Shown one piece after another: positions 1-6,283 of a stretch of 14,423 bases of DNA. Source of the stretch: an uncultured Blautia sp. (GTDB taxonomy: Bacteria; Bacillota; Clostridia; Lachnospirales; Lachnospiraceae). The notes under the pieces are model-generated. The model was not told where the DNA came from and ran no database searches. It saw only the letters and a program-made list of their open reading frames with translations. Location: the NCBI GenBank assembly GCA_900541345.1, contig UQJE01000063.1, positions 1 to 14,423 on the forward strand, written 5' to 3'. A program made the translations under genes and the position numbers. The first letter of the stretch is position 1; each line of letters opens with the position of its first letter.

Positions 1-47
1 ATATGCCGAAATGAACAGTATTATTCACTGGATTTTTAGATATTTTG

Positions 48-76
48 ATTATATCATACTGATATTAATTATGCAA
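48..76 (-). promoter_or_regulatory. Leftward sigma-A promoter at the window edge
   Basis: On the minus strand there is TTGCAT, a 17-nt spacer and TATAAT, with the TG of an extended -10 one base upstream of TATAAT. It begins directly beyond the stop codon of the 27-codon ORF and points out of the window, so it probably drives a gene to the left that is not visible here. Confidence 0.6.
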
Positions 77-160
77 TCATATAATTATTTTGTAATTTAA
101 ACTATTTAGCGCAGAAAATTTGTCATCGCCATAAATTTTCACGAACCATTTTCTGTGCAT
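77..160 (-). CDS. Possible 27-aa peptide of unknown function
   Basis: A short ATG ORF starting MHRKWFVKIYGDDKF and ending in a hydrophobic YKIII. I do not recognise it. It is supported by its expression signals: a strong GGAGGAG Shine-Dalgarno 6 nt before the ATG, a TTGACA-17-TATTAT promoter about 40 nt upstream, and a stop codon just before the next promoter. It has no clear signal peptide or membrane helix. It could be a real small protein, a leader peptide for a gene left of the window, or the remnant of a longer gene, since the DNA after the stop is AT-rich and closed in all three minus-strand frames. The quality of the promoter and ribosome site argues against chance; the absence of any recognised homologue argues for caution. 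Confidence 0.4.
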   Translation of the reverse strand: MHRKWFVKIYGDDKFSALNSLNYKIII

Positions 161-179
161 TGGACTCTCCTCCTTCCTT

Positions 180-201
180 TTCAATTTATTTGGTAATTGA
201 A
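180..201. promoter_or_regulatory. Inverted repeat at promoter start site (possible operator)
   Basis: TTCAATT and AATTGAA form perfect 7-bp arms around an 8-nt centre. The repeat touches the -10 box of the 201-229 promoter and covers the expected transcription start, a common place for a repressor to bind. The binding protein is unknown; it does not match the TACA-nn-TGTA type of BlaI operator. Confidence 0.4.
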
Positions 202-229
202 TAATAACACCTTTCTTTAATAATGTCAA
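201..229 (-). promoter_or_regulatory. Near-consensus sigma-A promoter for the 27-codon ORF
   Basis: Minus strand TTGACA, 17-nt spacer, TATTAT. It is the strongest promoter match in the window (consensus -35, optimal spacing, 5/6 at -10) and lies about 40 nt before the ATG at 160. The sequence before the -35 resembles that of the blaI promoter (both have GATA, an A/T run, then TTGACAT). Confidence 0.75.
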
Positions 230-316
230 TATTTATATCAAATTTATTTTTTCTTATTTCACATACGCCTATGTCCGTTATAATTTTCGCTACTCTAAAA
301 TCCCTATTTTAAATAT

Positions 317-343
317 GAAAAGAGACCGCCTCCAAGCAGTCCC
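317..343 (-). terminator. Intrinsic terminator of the BlaI/M56 operon
   Basis: The minus-strand RNA can form GGGACUGC and GCGGUCUC as an 8-bp stem (two G-U pairs) with a 6-nt loop, followed at once by UUUUC. It lies 10 nt after the stop codon of the small secreted protein, as expected for the end of that operon. Confidence 0.75.
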
Positions 344-353
344 TTCATCTCGT

Positions 354-605
354 TCAACCTACTAAAATCCATTCTGTAAGCCATTTTTTATTTGTTACGT
401 CCCATAAACGCCTGTATACTTTTCCATCTTCTGTTATATAATACTTCCATTCTGTATCTATTGCTCTGAAAAGTCTCTCTATTTCTATATTTCCTCCCAG
501 TACATTATTATCTTTTGCCATAACTGTACATGGAAACATGCTGATTAAAGCTACGCTAGTTAGAACCAATATGCAGCTTACTCTCGTATTCTTTATAATT
601 TTCAT
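354..605 (-). CDS. Small secreted protein of unknown function
   Basis: An 83-aa protein. The N-terminus (MKIIKNTRVS, then a hydrophobic stretch to about residue 27 and VMA) is a typical signal peptide with cleavage expected after residue 30, leaving a secreted domain of about 53 residues rich in Trp, Tyr, Lys and Glu and ending KKWLTEWILVG. There is no lipobox cysteine and no domain I recognise. An upstream in-frame ATG at 647 would also open the frame, but the ATG at 605 has an AAGGAGA ribosome site about 9 nt upstream and begins exactly at the signal peptide, so I chose it. The gene overlaps the last 50 nt of the M56 protease gene in another frame and lies just before a terminator, so it is the last, probably translationally coupled, gene of the blaI-M56 operon. 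A substrate, ligand or modulator of the protease is possible but is inference. Confidence 0.7.
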   Translation of the reverse strand: MKIIKNTRVSCILVLTSVALISMFPCTVMAKDNNVLGGNIEIERLFRAIDTEWKYYITEDGKVYRRLWDVTNKKWLTEWILVG

Positions 606-1758
606 ATTTTTGTTTCTCCTTCTCCATTGCTTCCTCAAGTGTTTCATATTTGTTTAATGTACGATACGGGTGCATATCTTCTCCTTCATAAGTCGTACCT
701 ATATGTACGCCAAGAAGATATATATCATATACGTCCCCATTTTCCACAAGAAATCCCGTCTCTTCATTTAAACCCAAGCCCATATTAGGTATTTCATAAT
801 TTGGATACGTCGGCTCGAATACAACCGCCGTAGACAGAAATAATAATACAGCCACTACAATTCCCGTCACAACCTGACAGCCTTTGCTGATTTTACCGGG
901 CGAGACGATCAATTCCACTCTCTGCCGAAATATCTTTTTGTCTGTCTTTGAAAAGCCTACTGTTCCCGTAAATGAATTTCCACATGAATCTTTTACAATC
1001 TCCAGAAGACAGTCCAGATAGTCTGACTTTTCCTTTGATGTCATTTTTTCTGTTAATTTCCTGTCATTTTTTATTTCTATCATGTGAAACAGCCGTTTTT
1101 TCATAAATCGGAAAACAGGATTCCACCAGAAGATTGTACAAAGCACCTCTGTAAATATTTTCCAGAAAATATCATGGCTTCTATAATGCAAAACCTCATG
1201 CCCGACAATACAGCGAAGCTCCTGATCTGTAAACTCTTTATTCGGCATAACTACAAGAGGCTTCCTGAGCCCTGCCAGAAACGGGCTTACCGTATGGTTA
1301 AATTTTACAAATTTTAACTCCTGTATCTCCGGATATTGTTTAAGGAAATCCTCTTCCCATATTGCGGCAAGGGAATTACGGGGAATTTCCGGCAGTACGC
1401 GAAACAGCCTCAGACTTCTTTTATAATCCTTTATTTTACAAAATCCAAGAAAAACAGCTCCGAGAATCCAGACTGCCAGACAAATCTGCCAGACTGCTAT
1501 ACTCTGTTCTCCTTTGAAAATTTCACAGGTAAAAAACTCTTGAATTCCGGTAAATACTCTTTCAAAATAAAAGCTGTAGGTGTATCCCCACTCTATTGGA
1601 AAAAGCATTCTCACAGAAGCCATCAGCCAGATCAGCGCTACAAAACCGGGACCCACTTTACTGATTACTTTTCCGCTGCCCATTACAATACAGACAAACA
1701 ATAAAAGGAGCGAGCCTGTAATGGAAGTTGTCACAATGGTGGAAATTGATATATCCAT
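556..1758 (-). CDS. BlaR1-like M56 membrane metalloprotease (antirepressor)
   Basis: A 400-aa BlaR1/MecR1-type membrane protease that in this family cleaves or inactivates a BlaI-type repressor after sensing an outside signal. Visible parts: hydrophobic helices at about 8-28, 38-54 and 88-107; a cytosolic zinc protease domain with HEVLH at 187-191 (two His ligands and catalytic Glu) and a downstream EIKNDRKL near 228 matching the family's third ligand Glu; a last helix at about 294-314; then only about 86 extracytoplasmic residues rich in Tyr, Glu and Lys. Classical BlaR1 has a roughly 250-residue penicillin-binding sensor there, with SxxK/SxN/KTG motifs. None is present, so beta-lactam sensing is unlikely and the signal is unknown. 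It starts 3 nt after blaI with a GGAG site inside blaI, and its 3' end overlaps the secreted-protein gene. Confidence 0.85.
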   Translation of the reverse strand: MDISISTIVTTSITGSLLLLFVCIVMGSGKVISKVGPGFVALIWLMASVRMLFPIEWGYTYSFYFERVFTGIQEFFTCEIFKGEQSIAVWQICLAVWILGAVFLGFCKIKDYKRSLRLFRVLPEIPRNSLAAIWEEDFLKQYPEIQELKFVKFNHTVSPFLAGLRKPLVVMPNKEFTDQELRCIVGHEVLHYRSHDIFWKIFTEVLCTIFWWNPVFRFMKKRLFHMIEIKNDRKLTEKMTSKEKSDYLDCLLEIVKDSCGNSFTGTVGFSKTDKKIFRQRVELIVSPGKISKGCQVVTGIVVAVLLFLSTAVVFEPTYPNYEIPNMGLGLNEETGFLVENGDVYDIYLLGVHIGTTYEGEDMHPYRTLNKYETLEEAMEKEKQKYENYKEYESKLHIGSN

Positions 1759-1761
1759 CTA

Positions 1762-2196
1762 CTACTCTCCGTCCTTCATTTCTTCTTTTTTCTTCTGTAT
1801 GAAATGTTCGATGGCCTCAAGTTCCTCTCTGTTCACGCCGTTTTCTTTTTCTACCATGAAAAGAGCTGCAAAAATCCCTTTCAGTCCCTTCTTTTTATCT
1901 GACGATGTTGCCTTCTGAATATGAAGAAGTTCTCCTGCGATAAACTCCTCTCTTGTCAGTTTCGGCTTGAAAGTTCTCGCATATACATTTGCAACCGGCA
2001 CATGCTCGCCCACCTCCAGCACATTTTTCTGAAGAAGACGCTTTACAAGCTGCGCCACAGAAGCCACGCTCAGTTGTGTTTCTTCTTTCAGTTCTTCTGC
2101 AATCTCACTGTTTGTCATAGCCCTTTCAGAATCCCACAAAACTTTCATAACCTGTACTTCCAGATCAGTCAGACGCTCTGCACATTTTTTAGACAT
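1762..2196 (-). CDS. blaI: BlaI/MecI-family transcriptional repressor
   Basis: A 144-aa winged-helix repressor of the BlaI/MecI/CopY family. Residues about 8-75 form the DNA-binding domain (LTDLEVQVMKVLWDSERAMT opening, recognition helix around SVASVAQLVKRLLQK, wing before YARTFKP). Residues about 80-140 are the charged helical dimerisation region, which in this family carries the site cut by the partner M56 protease. The start is set by GGGAGGG 6 nt before the ATG. Genes for repressor and protease are 3 nt apart, the standard paired arrangement, so the repressor probably controls its own operon and perhaps the divergent DUF4190-like gene. No classical TACA-nn-TGTA operator is evident in the shared intergenic region, so the target site is not defined. 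The family call is firm; the symbol denotes family, not beta-lactam resistance. Confidence 0.88.
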   Translation of the reverse strand: MSKKCAERLTDLEVQVMKVLWDSERAMTNSEIAEELKEETQLSVASVAQLVKRLLQKNVLEVGEHVPVANVYARTFKPKLTREEFIAGELLHIQKATSSDKKKGLKGIFAALFMVEKENGVNREELEAIEHFIQKKKEEMKDGE

Positions 2197-2261
2197 TCTG
2201 TTCCCTCCCTTCTCTGCCAGTTAAAGAAGCCAGCCTTTCTTCTTTACTGTTTCTTACTATT

Positions 2262-2290
2262 AAAATATCATTATCTATTATTTATGTCAA
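2262..2290 (-). promoter_or_regulatory. Promoter of the blaI operon
   Basis: Minus strand TTGACA, 17-nt spacer, TATTTT, about 66 nt before the blaI ATG. The surrounding DNA has a direct repeat (TAATAGATAA and TAATAGTAAG, about 18 nt apart) spanning the spacer and the -10 downstream edge, a candidate repressor contact region. Confidence 0.65.
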
Positions 2291-2311
2291 CATTTATATT
2301 TATCAACTTTC

Positions 2312-2340
2312 TTGCAGTGGGTTCTTCAAGATGCTATAAT
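2312..2340 (+). promoter_or_regulatory. Promoter of the DUF4190-like gene
   Basis: TTGCAG, 17-nt spacer and a perfect TATAAT. It points right, about 78 nt before the ATG at 2418. Its -35 lies only 21 bp from the -35 of the blaI promoter on the other strand, so one bound regulator could affect both. Confidence 0.65.
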
Positions 2341-2417
2341 GGAAATACAATTCAGCAGAATCAATTAAACTTTATAACGTAAGATATATTACAACTTTTT
2401 ACACAAAGGAGGTCTTC

Positions 2418-2981
2418 ATGTACACAGAATATCATAATTCCGGCTCCGGGCGAAATCCCCGCCCTGTAAGTGGAAAAGCAATCGCAGCGCTGATTCTGGG
2501 AATTCTCTCTGTCCTGTTTTCTTCGGTCTTCTTTATCGGCATTCTTCTTGCCTGTATTGGAATTGTATGCGCTCTTTCTTCAAGACAGATTTATATTTCC
2601 AAAGACACCTTGCAGAAACACAGGACTCCTATGGACATTACTGCAAAAATCGGTTTCATTTTTTCTGTTGTGGGAATTGTTTTAGGAATCCTTGTCCCCT
2701 TAATTCTCGGAGTTTTTACATACCAGGCATTTAATACAAGTGATTTCTTCCAGGAAGAAATTCCTTATATAGAAGAAATTCCTGACATAGAAGAATTTCC
2801 TGATTCCGAACCATATCAGACACTTCCGTATGAAGAAATTCCGAAAGAAGAACCGTACGATATGCCGGATTATGCCCCATACAACTTCCCACCTGAAACT
2901 CCATATGAGTATGATTTTCCTTATGGCTATGAAGAGCCTGCACCCCGCGAATATGAAGATTCCGGGCTGCAGCAATTATAA
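2418..2981 (+). CDS. DUF4190-like membrane protein with acidic Pro/Tyr-rich tail
   Basis: A 187-aa protein. After a short polar N-terminus come two hydrophobic hairpin helices (about 22-54 and 76-103), with the GKAIAALILGILSVL and KIGFIFSVVGIVLGIL patterns of small DUF4190 membrane proteins. Residues 112-182 form a very acidic, Pro- and Tyr-rich, probably disordered tail; its start is built from an imperfect threefold EEIPxI repeat. The ATG has a strong AAAGGAGG site 5 nt upstream and a good promoter. It is transcribed divergently from the BlaI/M56 operon and alone, ending at the 2995-3052 terminator. Function is unknown; the tail could interact with basic envelope polymers or proteins. Divergence from blaI suggests shared control, but no operator proves it. 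Confidence 0.8.
   Translation: MYTEYHNSGSGRNPRPVSGKAIAALILGILSVLFSSVFFIGILLACIGIVCALSSRQIYISKDTLQKHRTPMDITAKIGFIFSVVGIVLGILVPLILGVFTYQAFNTSDFFQEEIPYIEEIPDIEEFPDSEPYQTLPYEEIPKEEPYDMPDYAPYNFPPETPYEYDFPYGYEEPAPREYEDSGLQQL
2754..2807 (+). repeat. Three tandem 18-bp coding repeats
   Basis: Three consecutive 18-bp units, each starting GAAGAA, encode the EEIPYI / EEIPDI / EEFPDS stretch of the DUF4190-like tail. The units differ at a few positions. The repeat keeps the reading frame, so copy-number change would lengthen or shorten the tail by six residues. Confidence 0.75.
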
Positions 2982-2994
2982 TCCTTTCATAATA

Positions 2995-3052
2995 AAAAGA
3001 ACCTTCGCCGCTCCGCCACCTCACTGTGGTCCGAAACTTTGAAGGTTCTTTT
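2995..3052. terminator. Bidirectional terminator between convergent genes
   Basis: AAAAGAACCTTC and GAAGGTTCTTTT form a perfect 12-bp stem around a 34-nt loop that contains a smaller CCAC/GTGG hairpin. A and T runs at the two ends give a U-tract in both directions. It lies 13 nt after the rightward DUF4190-like gene and 5 nt after the leftward DUF975 gene, so it can end both transcripts. Confidence 0.8.
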
Positions 3053-3057
3053 ATTTC

Positions 3058-3846
3058 TTACGCTTCTGAATTATAATCGTCCTGCACGTTTTCTTCTCTC
3101 TCTGTTATTACAAGCGGAGGATCCAGTCTGTAAATCTCTCCTTTTATATCACGATAAAACATAGTGTTTGTCATCTGTATATAAGGCATTAAAAATATCA
3201 TACCGATTCCCATTGTAAAAAGACTGAGAAAATACCATGGTAAAAAACTTAACTGAAGAAGAATATATTTTCCAATATTTCCCCTCATAAGCTGCATACT
3301 CCGCTTCAGTGCCTCAAAGCCACCTACATTTTCGTCTGCCAGAATATAATATGTCAGCGTAAGAGGAATCGTAAGAAGCATATTTAAAATAATTCCTCCC
3401 AGAGAAATCATAAGATATGTCTGCATTACAGCCATCTGCTGCTCCAGTGTTGTTCCCGGATCTGTCACATACATATAATATCCTGCCGGAAGAGCGGTAA
3501 GCCATGCAATGGCTGCCATAACAAAAGAGGCTACGATAATTTTATCCGGCTGATTCTTGAAAAAATAAATCAGATTTTTGTATGAATACTCTCTTCCTCT
3601 TGCCACATTTAAATACATATAATAAAGTCCTGCTGTAAATATGCACATTACAAGGCTTACAAGGAAAGAAAATACCTGGCTTAAAATCAATGACATTCCA
3701 TCATATCCCGGAAAGAGCATAGTCGTAAGATTTCCTGCTACAAGATTAATTGCCGAAACAATAACCTGTGCTATAATCAAAGTTCCCCATCTGCCGGAAA
3801 GAGCTCCTTTTGCGCTGAATTTCCAGCTTTTTCTATCTCCATACAT
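3058..3846 (-). CDS. DUF975-family multi-pass membrane protein
   Basis: A 262-aa integral membrane protein with about six hydrophobic segments (around residues 24-42, 52-76, 98-125, 140-165, 190-215 by inspection). The opening YGDRKSWKFSAKGALSGRWG is typical of DUF975, a Firmicutes membrane family without an established function. The C-terminus is short, charged and cytosolic-looking. I placed the start at the ATG ending at 3846, which has AGGTGA 7 nt upstream and the family's usual beginning; a longer ATG version would run into the end of lysC. It follows lysC by 13 nt and is last in the operon before the terminator. A role in amino-acid export or membrane organisation is only a guess from context. 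Confidence 0.78.
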   Translation of the reverse strand: MYGDRKSWKFSAKGALSGRWGTLIIAQVIVSAINLVAGNLTTMLFPGYDGMSLILSQVFSFLVSLVMCIFTAGLYYMYLNVARGREYSYKNLIYFFKNQPDKIIVASFVMAAIAWLTALPAGYYMYVTDPGTTLEQQMAVMQTYLMISLGGIILNMLLTIPLTLTYYILADENVGGFEALKRSMQLMRGNIGKYILLQLSFLPWYFLSLFTMGIGMIFLMPYIQMTNTMFYRDIKGEIYRLDPPLVITEREENVQDDYNSEA

Positions 3847-3859
3847 AAATTTCACCTGC

Positions 3860-5068
3860 TTAGTCTGCCAAATCGAAGGCGTCATGCACTGCGTTCATCG
3901 CCCTTATACCTTCTTTTTCATTAATTAAAACCGTTACACGGATTTCTGATGTAGAAATCATGTTGATATTTACACCTTCATTATAAAGACTCTCAAACAT
4001 CTTTGCCGCAACTCCCGGATTGCTCATCATTCCGGCTCCTACAATAGAAAGCTTTGCAATGTTGCGCTCAGAGTGAAGTTCTTTATATCCAAGGCGGGAC
4101 TGATTTTCTTCCAGAACAGCAACTGCCTCGTCCAGGTCGCTTCCATCTACTGTAAAGGAAATATCCTTTGTTCCTGCACGTCCGATAGACTGAAGAATTA
4201 CATCTACATTAATATTTTTCTTTGCAAGGGTATCAAAAAGACGGAATGCCACACCCGGTTCATCCCTAAGTCCGATTACTGCAATTCTTACTGCTTCTGT
4301 ATCAAGCGCTACTCCGCTGATCAACATTCTTTCCACTGTTACTTCCTCCTTTACTACCGTTCCTTCGCTGTCATTCAAACTGGAGCGCACAACAAGGGGT
4401 ACGCCATATTTCTTCGCCATTTCCACGGAACGGTTATGAAGAACTCCTGCTCCCAGCGTTGCCAGATCCAGCATTTCATCGTATGTAATTTCCTTCAGTT
4501 TCCGGGCTTTCGGCACTTTCCGCGGATCTGCTGTATAAACACCGTCCACATCTGTATAAATCTCACAGGCATCTGCATGAAGAGCTGCTGCAAGGGCAAC
4601 TGCCGTAGTATCAGAGCCTCCTCTTCCGAGAGTCGTATAGTCGTCATATTTATTTACTCCCTGGAAACCTGTTACAATTACGATTTTACGGCTGTCCAGT
4701 TCTCTTTTGATTCTCTCTGTATCGATTCGTTTCAGTCGTGCATTTCCATGAACGCTTGTGGTATGCATACTTACCTGAAATGCGTTTAAAGAAACTGCCG
4801 GAATGTCCATCTTATTCATTGCCATTGCCATAAGAGACACTGACATCTGCTCTCCGATAGTAAACAGCATATCCATCTCTCTTTTCGGAGGTTTGTCATT
4901 TATGTCCTGAGCCATATGGATCAGTTCATCTGTATATTTTCCCATAGCGGAAAGAACCACTACAACATCATGGCCCTTTTTATAATCCTCGATACATCTT
5001 CTTGCAACGTTAAAAATTCTATCTTTATTTGCTACAGATGTTCCGCCGAACTTCTTAACGATTAACAT
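3860..5068 (-). CDS. lysC: Aspartate kinase
   Basis: A 402-aa single-domain-order aspartokinase: phosphorylates L-aspartate with ATP, the first step to lysine, threonine and methionine. The kinase domain (about 1-240) has KFGGTSV at 6-12, the VHGNAR region near 106-111, TTLGRGGSDTTAVALAA at 145-161 and the ATP-binding YTDVDGVYTADPR at 171-183. Two ACT domains follow (about 250-325 and 338-402) with RDEPGVAFRLF and GMMSNPGVAAKMF motifs, so allosteric inhibition by lysine and/or threonine is expected; which one cannot be read from the sequence. The start at 5068 has GGGAG 7 nt upstream and directly gives MLIVKKFGG; a longer ATG at 5086 would place that ribosome site inside the gene. It overlaps the end of the upstream apgM-like gene by 14 nt, which suggests coupled translation. 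Confidence 0.95.
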   Translation of the reverse strand: MLIVKKFGGTSVANKDRIFNVARRCIEDYKKGHDVVVVLSAMGKYTDELIHMAQDINDKPPKREMDMLFTIGEQMSVSLMAMAMNKMDIPAVSLNAFQVSMHTTSVHGNARLKRIDTERIKRELDSRKIVIVTGFQGVNKYDDYTTLGRGGSDTTAVALAAALHADACEIYTDVDGVYTADPRKVPKARKLKEITYDEMLDLATLGAGVLHNRSVEMAKKYGVPLVVRSSLNDSEGTVVKEEVTVERMLISGVALDTEAVRIAVIGLRDEPGVAFRLFDTLAKKNINVDVILQSIGRAGTKDISFTVDGSDLDEAVAVLEENQSRLGYKELHSERNIAKLSIVGAGMMSNPGVAAKMFESLYNEGVNINMISTSEIRVTVLINEKEGIRAMNAVHDAFDLAD

Positions 5069-6278
5069 ATTTTTCTCCCATCTCAAACAGGCGCTCCATT
5101 ATATCCCATCCGTTTATAAGAGGCGCACCACTTTCCATTGCTTCTTTTTCATTATAATGCCATGTATGACTTTCCGGTTTTCTGCTGTCGTAAAGCAGAT
5201 ACGGAACCGGCTCTGCCACATGAGTGCGGATTTTCAGAGGAGTGGGATGATCCGGAAGGATCAGCATCCGATACTCTTCTCCCGAACTATCCAGTCCATC
5301 TTTTATAATACGGATAAGACGTTTATCCAGATATTCGATTGCCTGTATTTTTTTCTCTGTACTTCCCTGATGTCCCATTTCATCGGGAGCTTCCACGTGA
5401 ACATAGGCAAAATCATAGCCATCTTCTGTGAGAGCTTTTACACATGCCTCTGCTTTTCCCTCATAATTTGTATGAAGTCCGCCTGTCGCACCCTCTACTT
5501 CCACTCTGTCCATTTTTGCCCCTGCCGCAATTCCCTTTAAAAGATCAACTGCGGAAATCATCACGCCTTTTTTATGGTATATTTCTTCAAAAGAATCAAG
5601 AGCCGGCTTTGTTCCTGCTCCCCAGAACCAGAAGCTGTTTGCCGGATTTAAGCCCTGTTCTTTCCGTTTCAGATTGATCGGGTGATTTTTCAGAATCTCA
5701 TAGCTTTCCTTCTGCATTTTCAGGAGTATCTCATCTTGGGGAAGATATTCTCCTACCGTTTTTGTAAGAATATCATGAGGCGGAGTTAACTCGCATATTT
5801 TTCCTTCATCCCACACCATACAGTGACGGTAGCTTGTTCCCCTGTAAAAAGAATATCCCTTTTCCGTCAGTACATCAGCTACTGCTTTTAAAAGAATACC
5901 GGCATCTTCTGTACGGATTTCATCGGAGCTGTGATCCACCATTGTCTGTGCTTCATAGGGTTTATCCTCTTCCGACAAGGTTACAAGGTTGCATCGGTAC
6001 ACCACATCTGTATCTTTCATGGAAATCCCTATGCTGAGCGCCTCCAGCGGCGAACGCCCTGTATAATATTTTTCCGGATTATATCCCATAACAGATAAAT
6101 TTGCAGTATCACTTCCGGGCGCCATTCCGTCCGGGATGGTTTTTACCATTCCTATCTGTGATACCACCGCAAGCTCATCTAACATTGGAGTATCCGCACA
6201 GGAAAGCGGCGTTTTTCCTCCAAGCTCTTCTACCTGCCAGTCTGCCATTCCATCGCCTAAAATCACCACATATTTCAT
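5055..6278 (-). CDS. ApgM-family protein, probable homoserine kinase
   Basis: A 407-aa member of the archaeal-type cofactor-independent phosphoglycerate mutase (alkaline phosphatase superfamily). Metal and active-site elements are visible: GDGM at 8-11, PGSDTANLSVMGY at 54-66 with the nucleophile Ser56, YYTGRSPLEA at 71-80, APDEMGH at 297-303, PDHPTP at 342-347 and a later His353. A subgroup of this family is annotated as proposed homoserine kinase and replaces ThrB in organisms that lack the GHMP-type enzyme. The gene sits 5 nt after hom and overlaps lysC, and no GHMP-type thrB is present, so homoserine to O-phosphohomoserine is the most likely reaction; glycolytic mutase activity is the alternative. 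The start has AAAGGA about 9 nt upstream, inside the end of hom. Confidence 0.85.
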   Translation of the reverse strand: MKYVVILGDGMADWQVEELGGKTPLSCADTPMLDELAVVSQIGMVKTIPDGMAPGSDTANLSVMGYNPEKYYTGRSPLEALSIGISMKDTDVVYRCNLVTLSEEDKPYEAQTMVDHSSDEIRTEDAGILLKAVADVLTEKGYSFYRGTSYRHCMVWDEGKICELTPPHDILTKTVGEYLPQDEILLKMQKESYEILKNHPINLKRKEQGLNPANSFWFWGAGTKPALDSFEEIYHKKGVMISAVDLLKGIAAGAKMDRVEVEGATGGLHTNYEGKAEACVKALTEDGYDFAYVHVEAPDEMGHQGSTEKKIQAIEYLDKRLIRIIKDGLDSSGEEYRMLILPDHPTPLKIRTHVAEPVPYLLYDSRKPESHTWHYNEKEAMESGAPLINGWDIMERLFEMGEKYVNR

Positions 6279-6283
6279 CTGTA

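Noticed and set aside
2197..2417. Classical BlaI operator (TACA-nn-TGTA)
   Set aside because: No convincing copy in the divergent promoter region; only AT-rich direct repeats were seen.
3847..3885. Longer start for the DUF975 protein
   Set aside because: It would overlap the end of lysC by 26 nt, add unconserved residues and leave the AGGTGA site inside the gene.
4073..4789. Long plus-strand open frame (238 codons) opposite lysC
   Set aside because: Antisense shadow of a well-conserved gene; Cys/Ser/Tyr-rich composition and no ribosome site.
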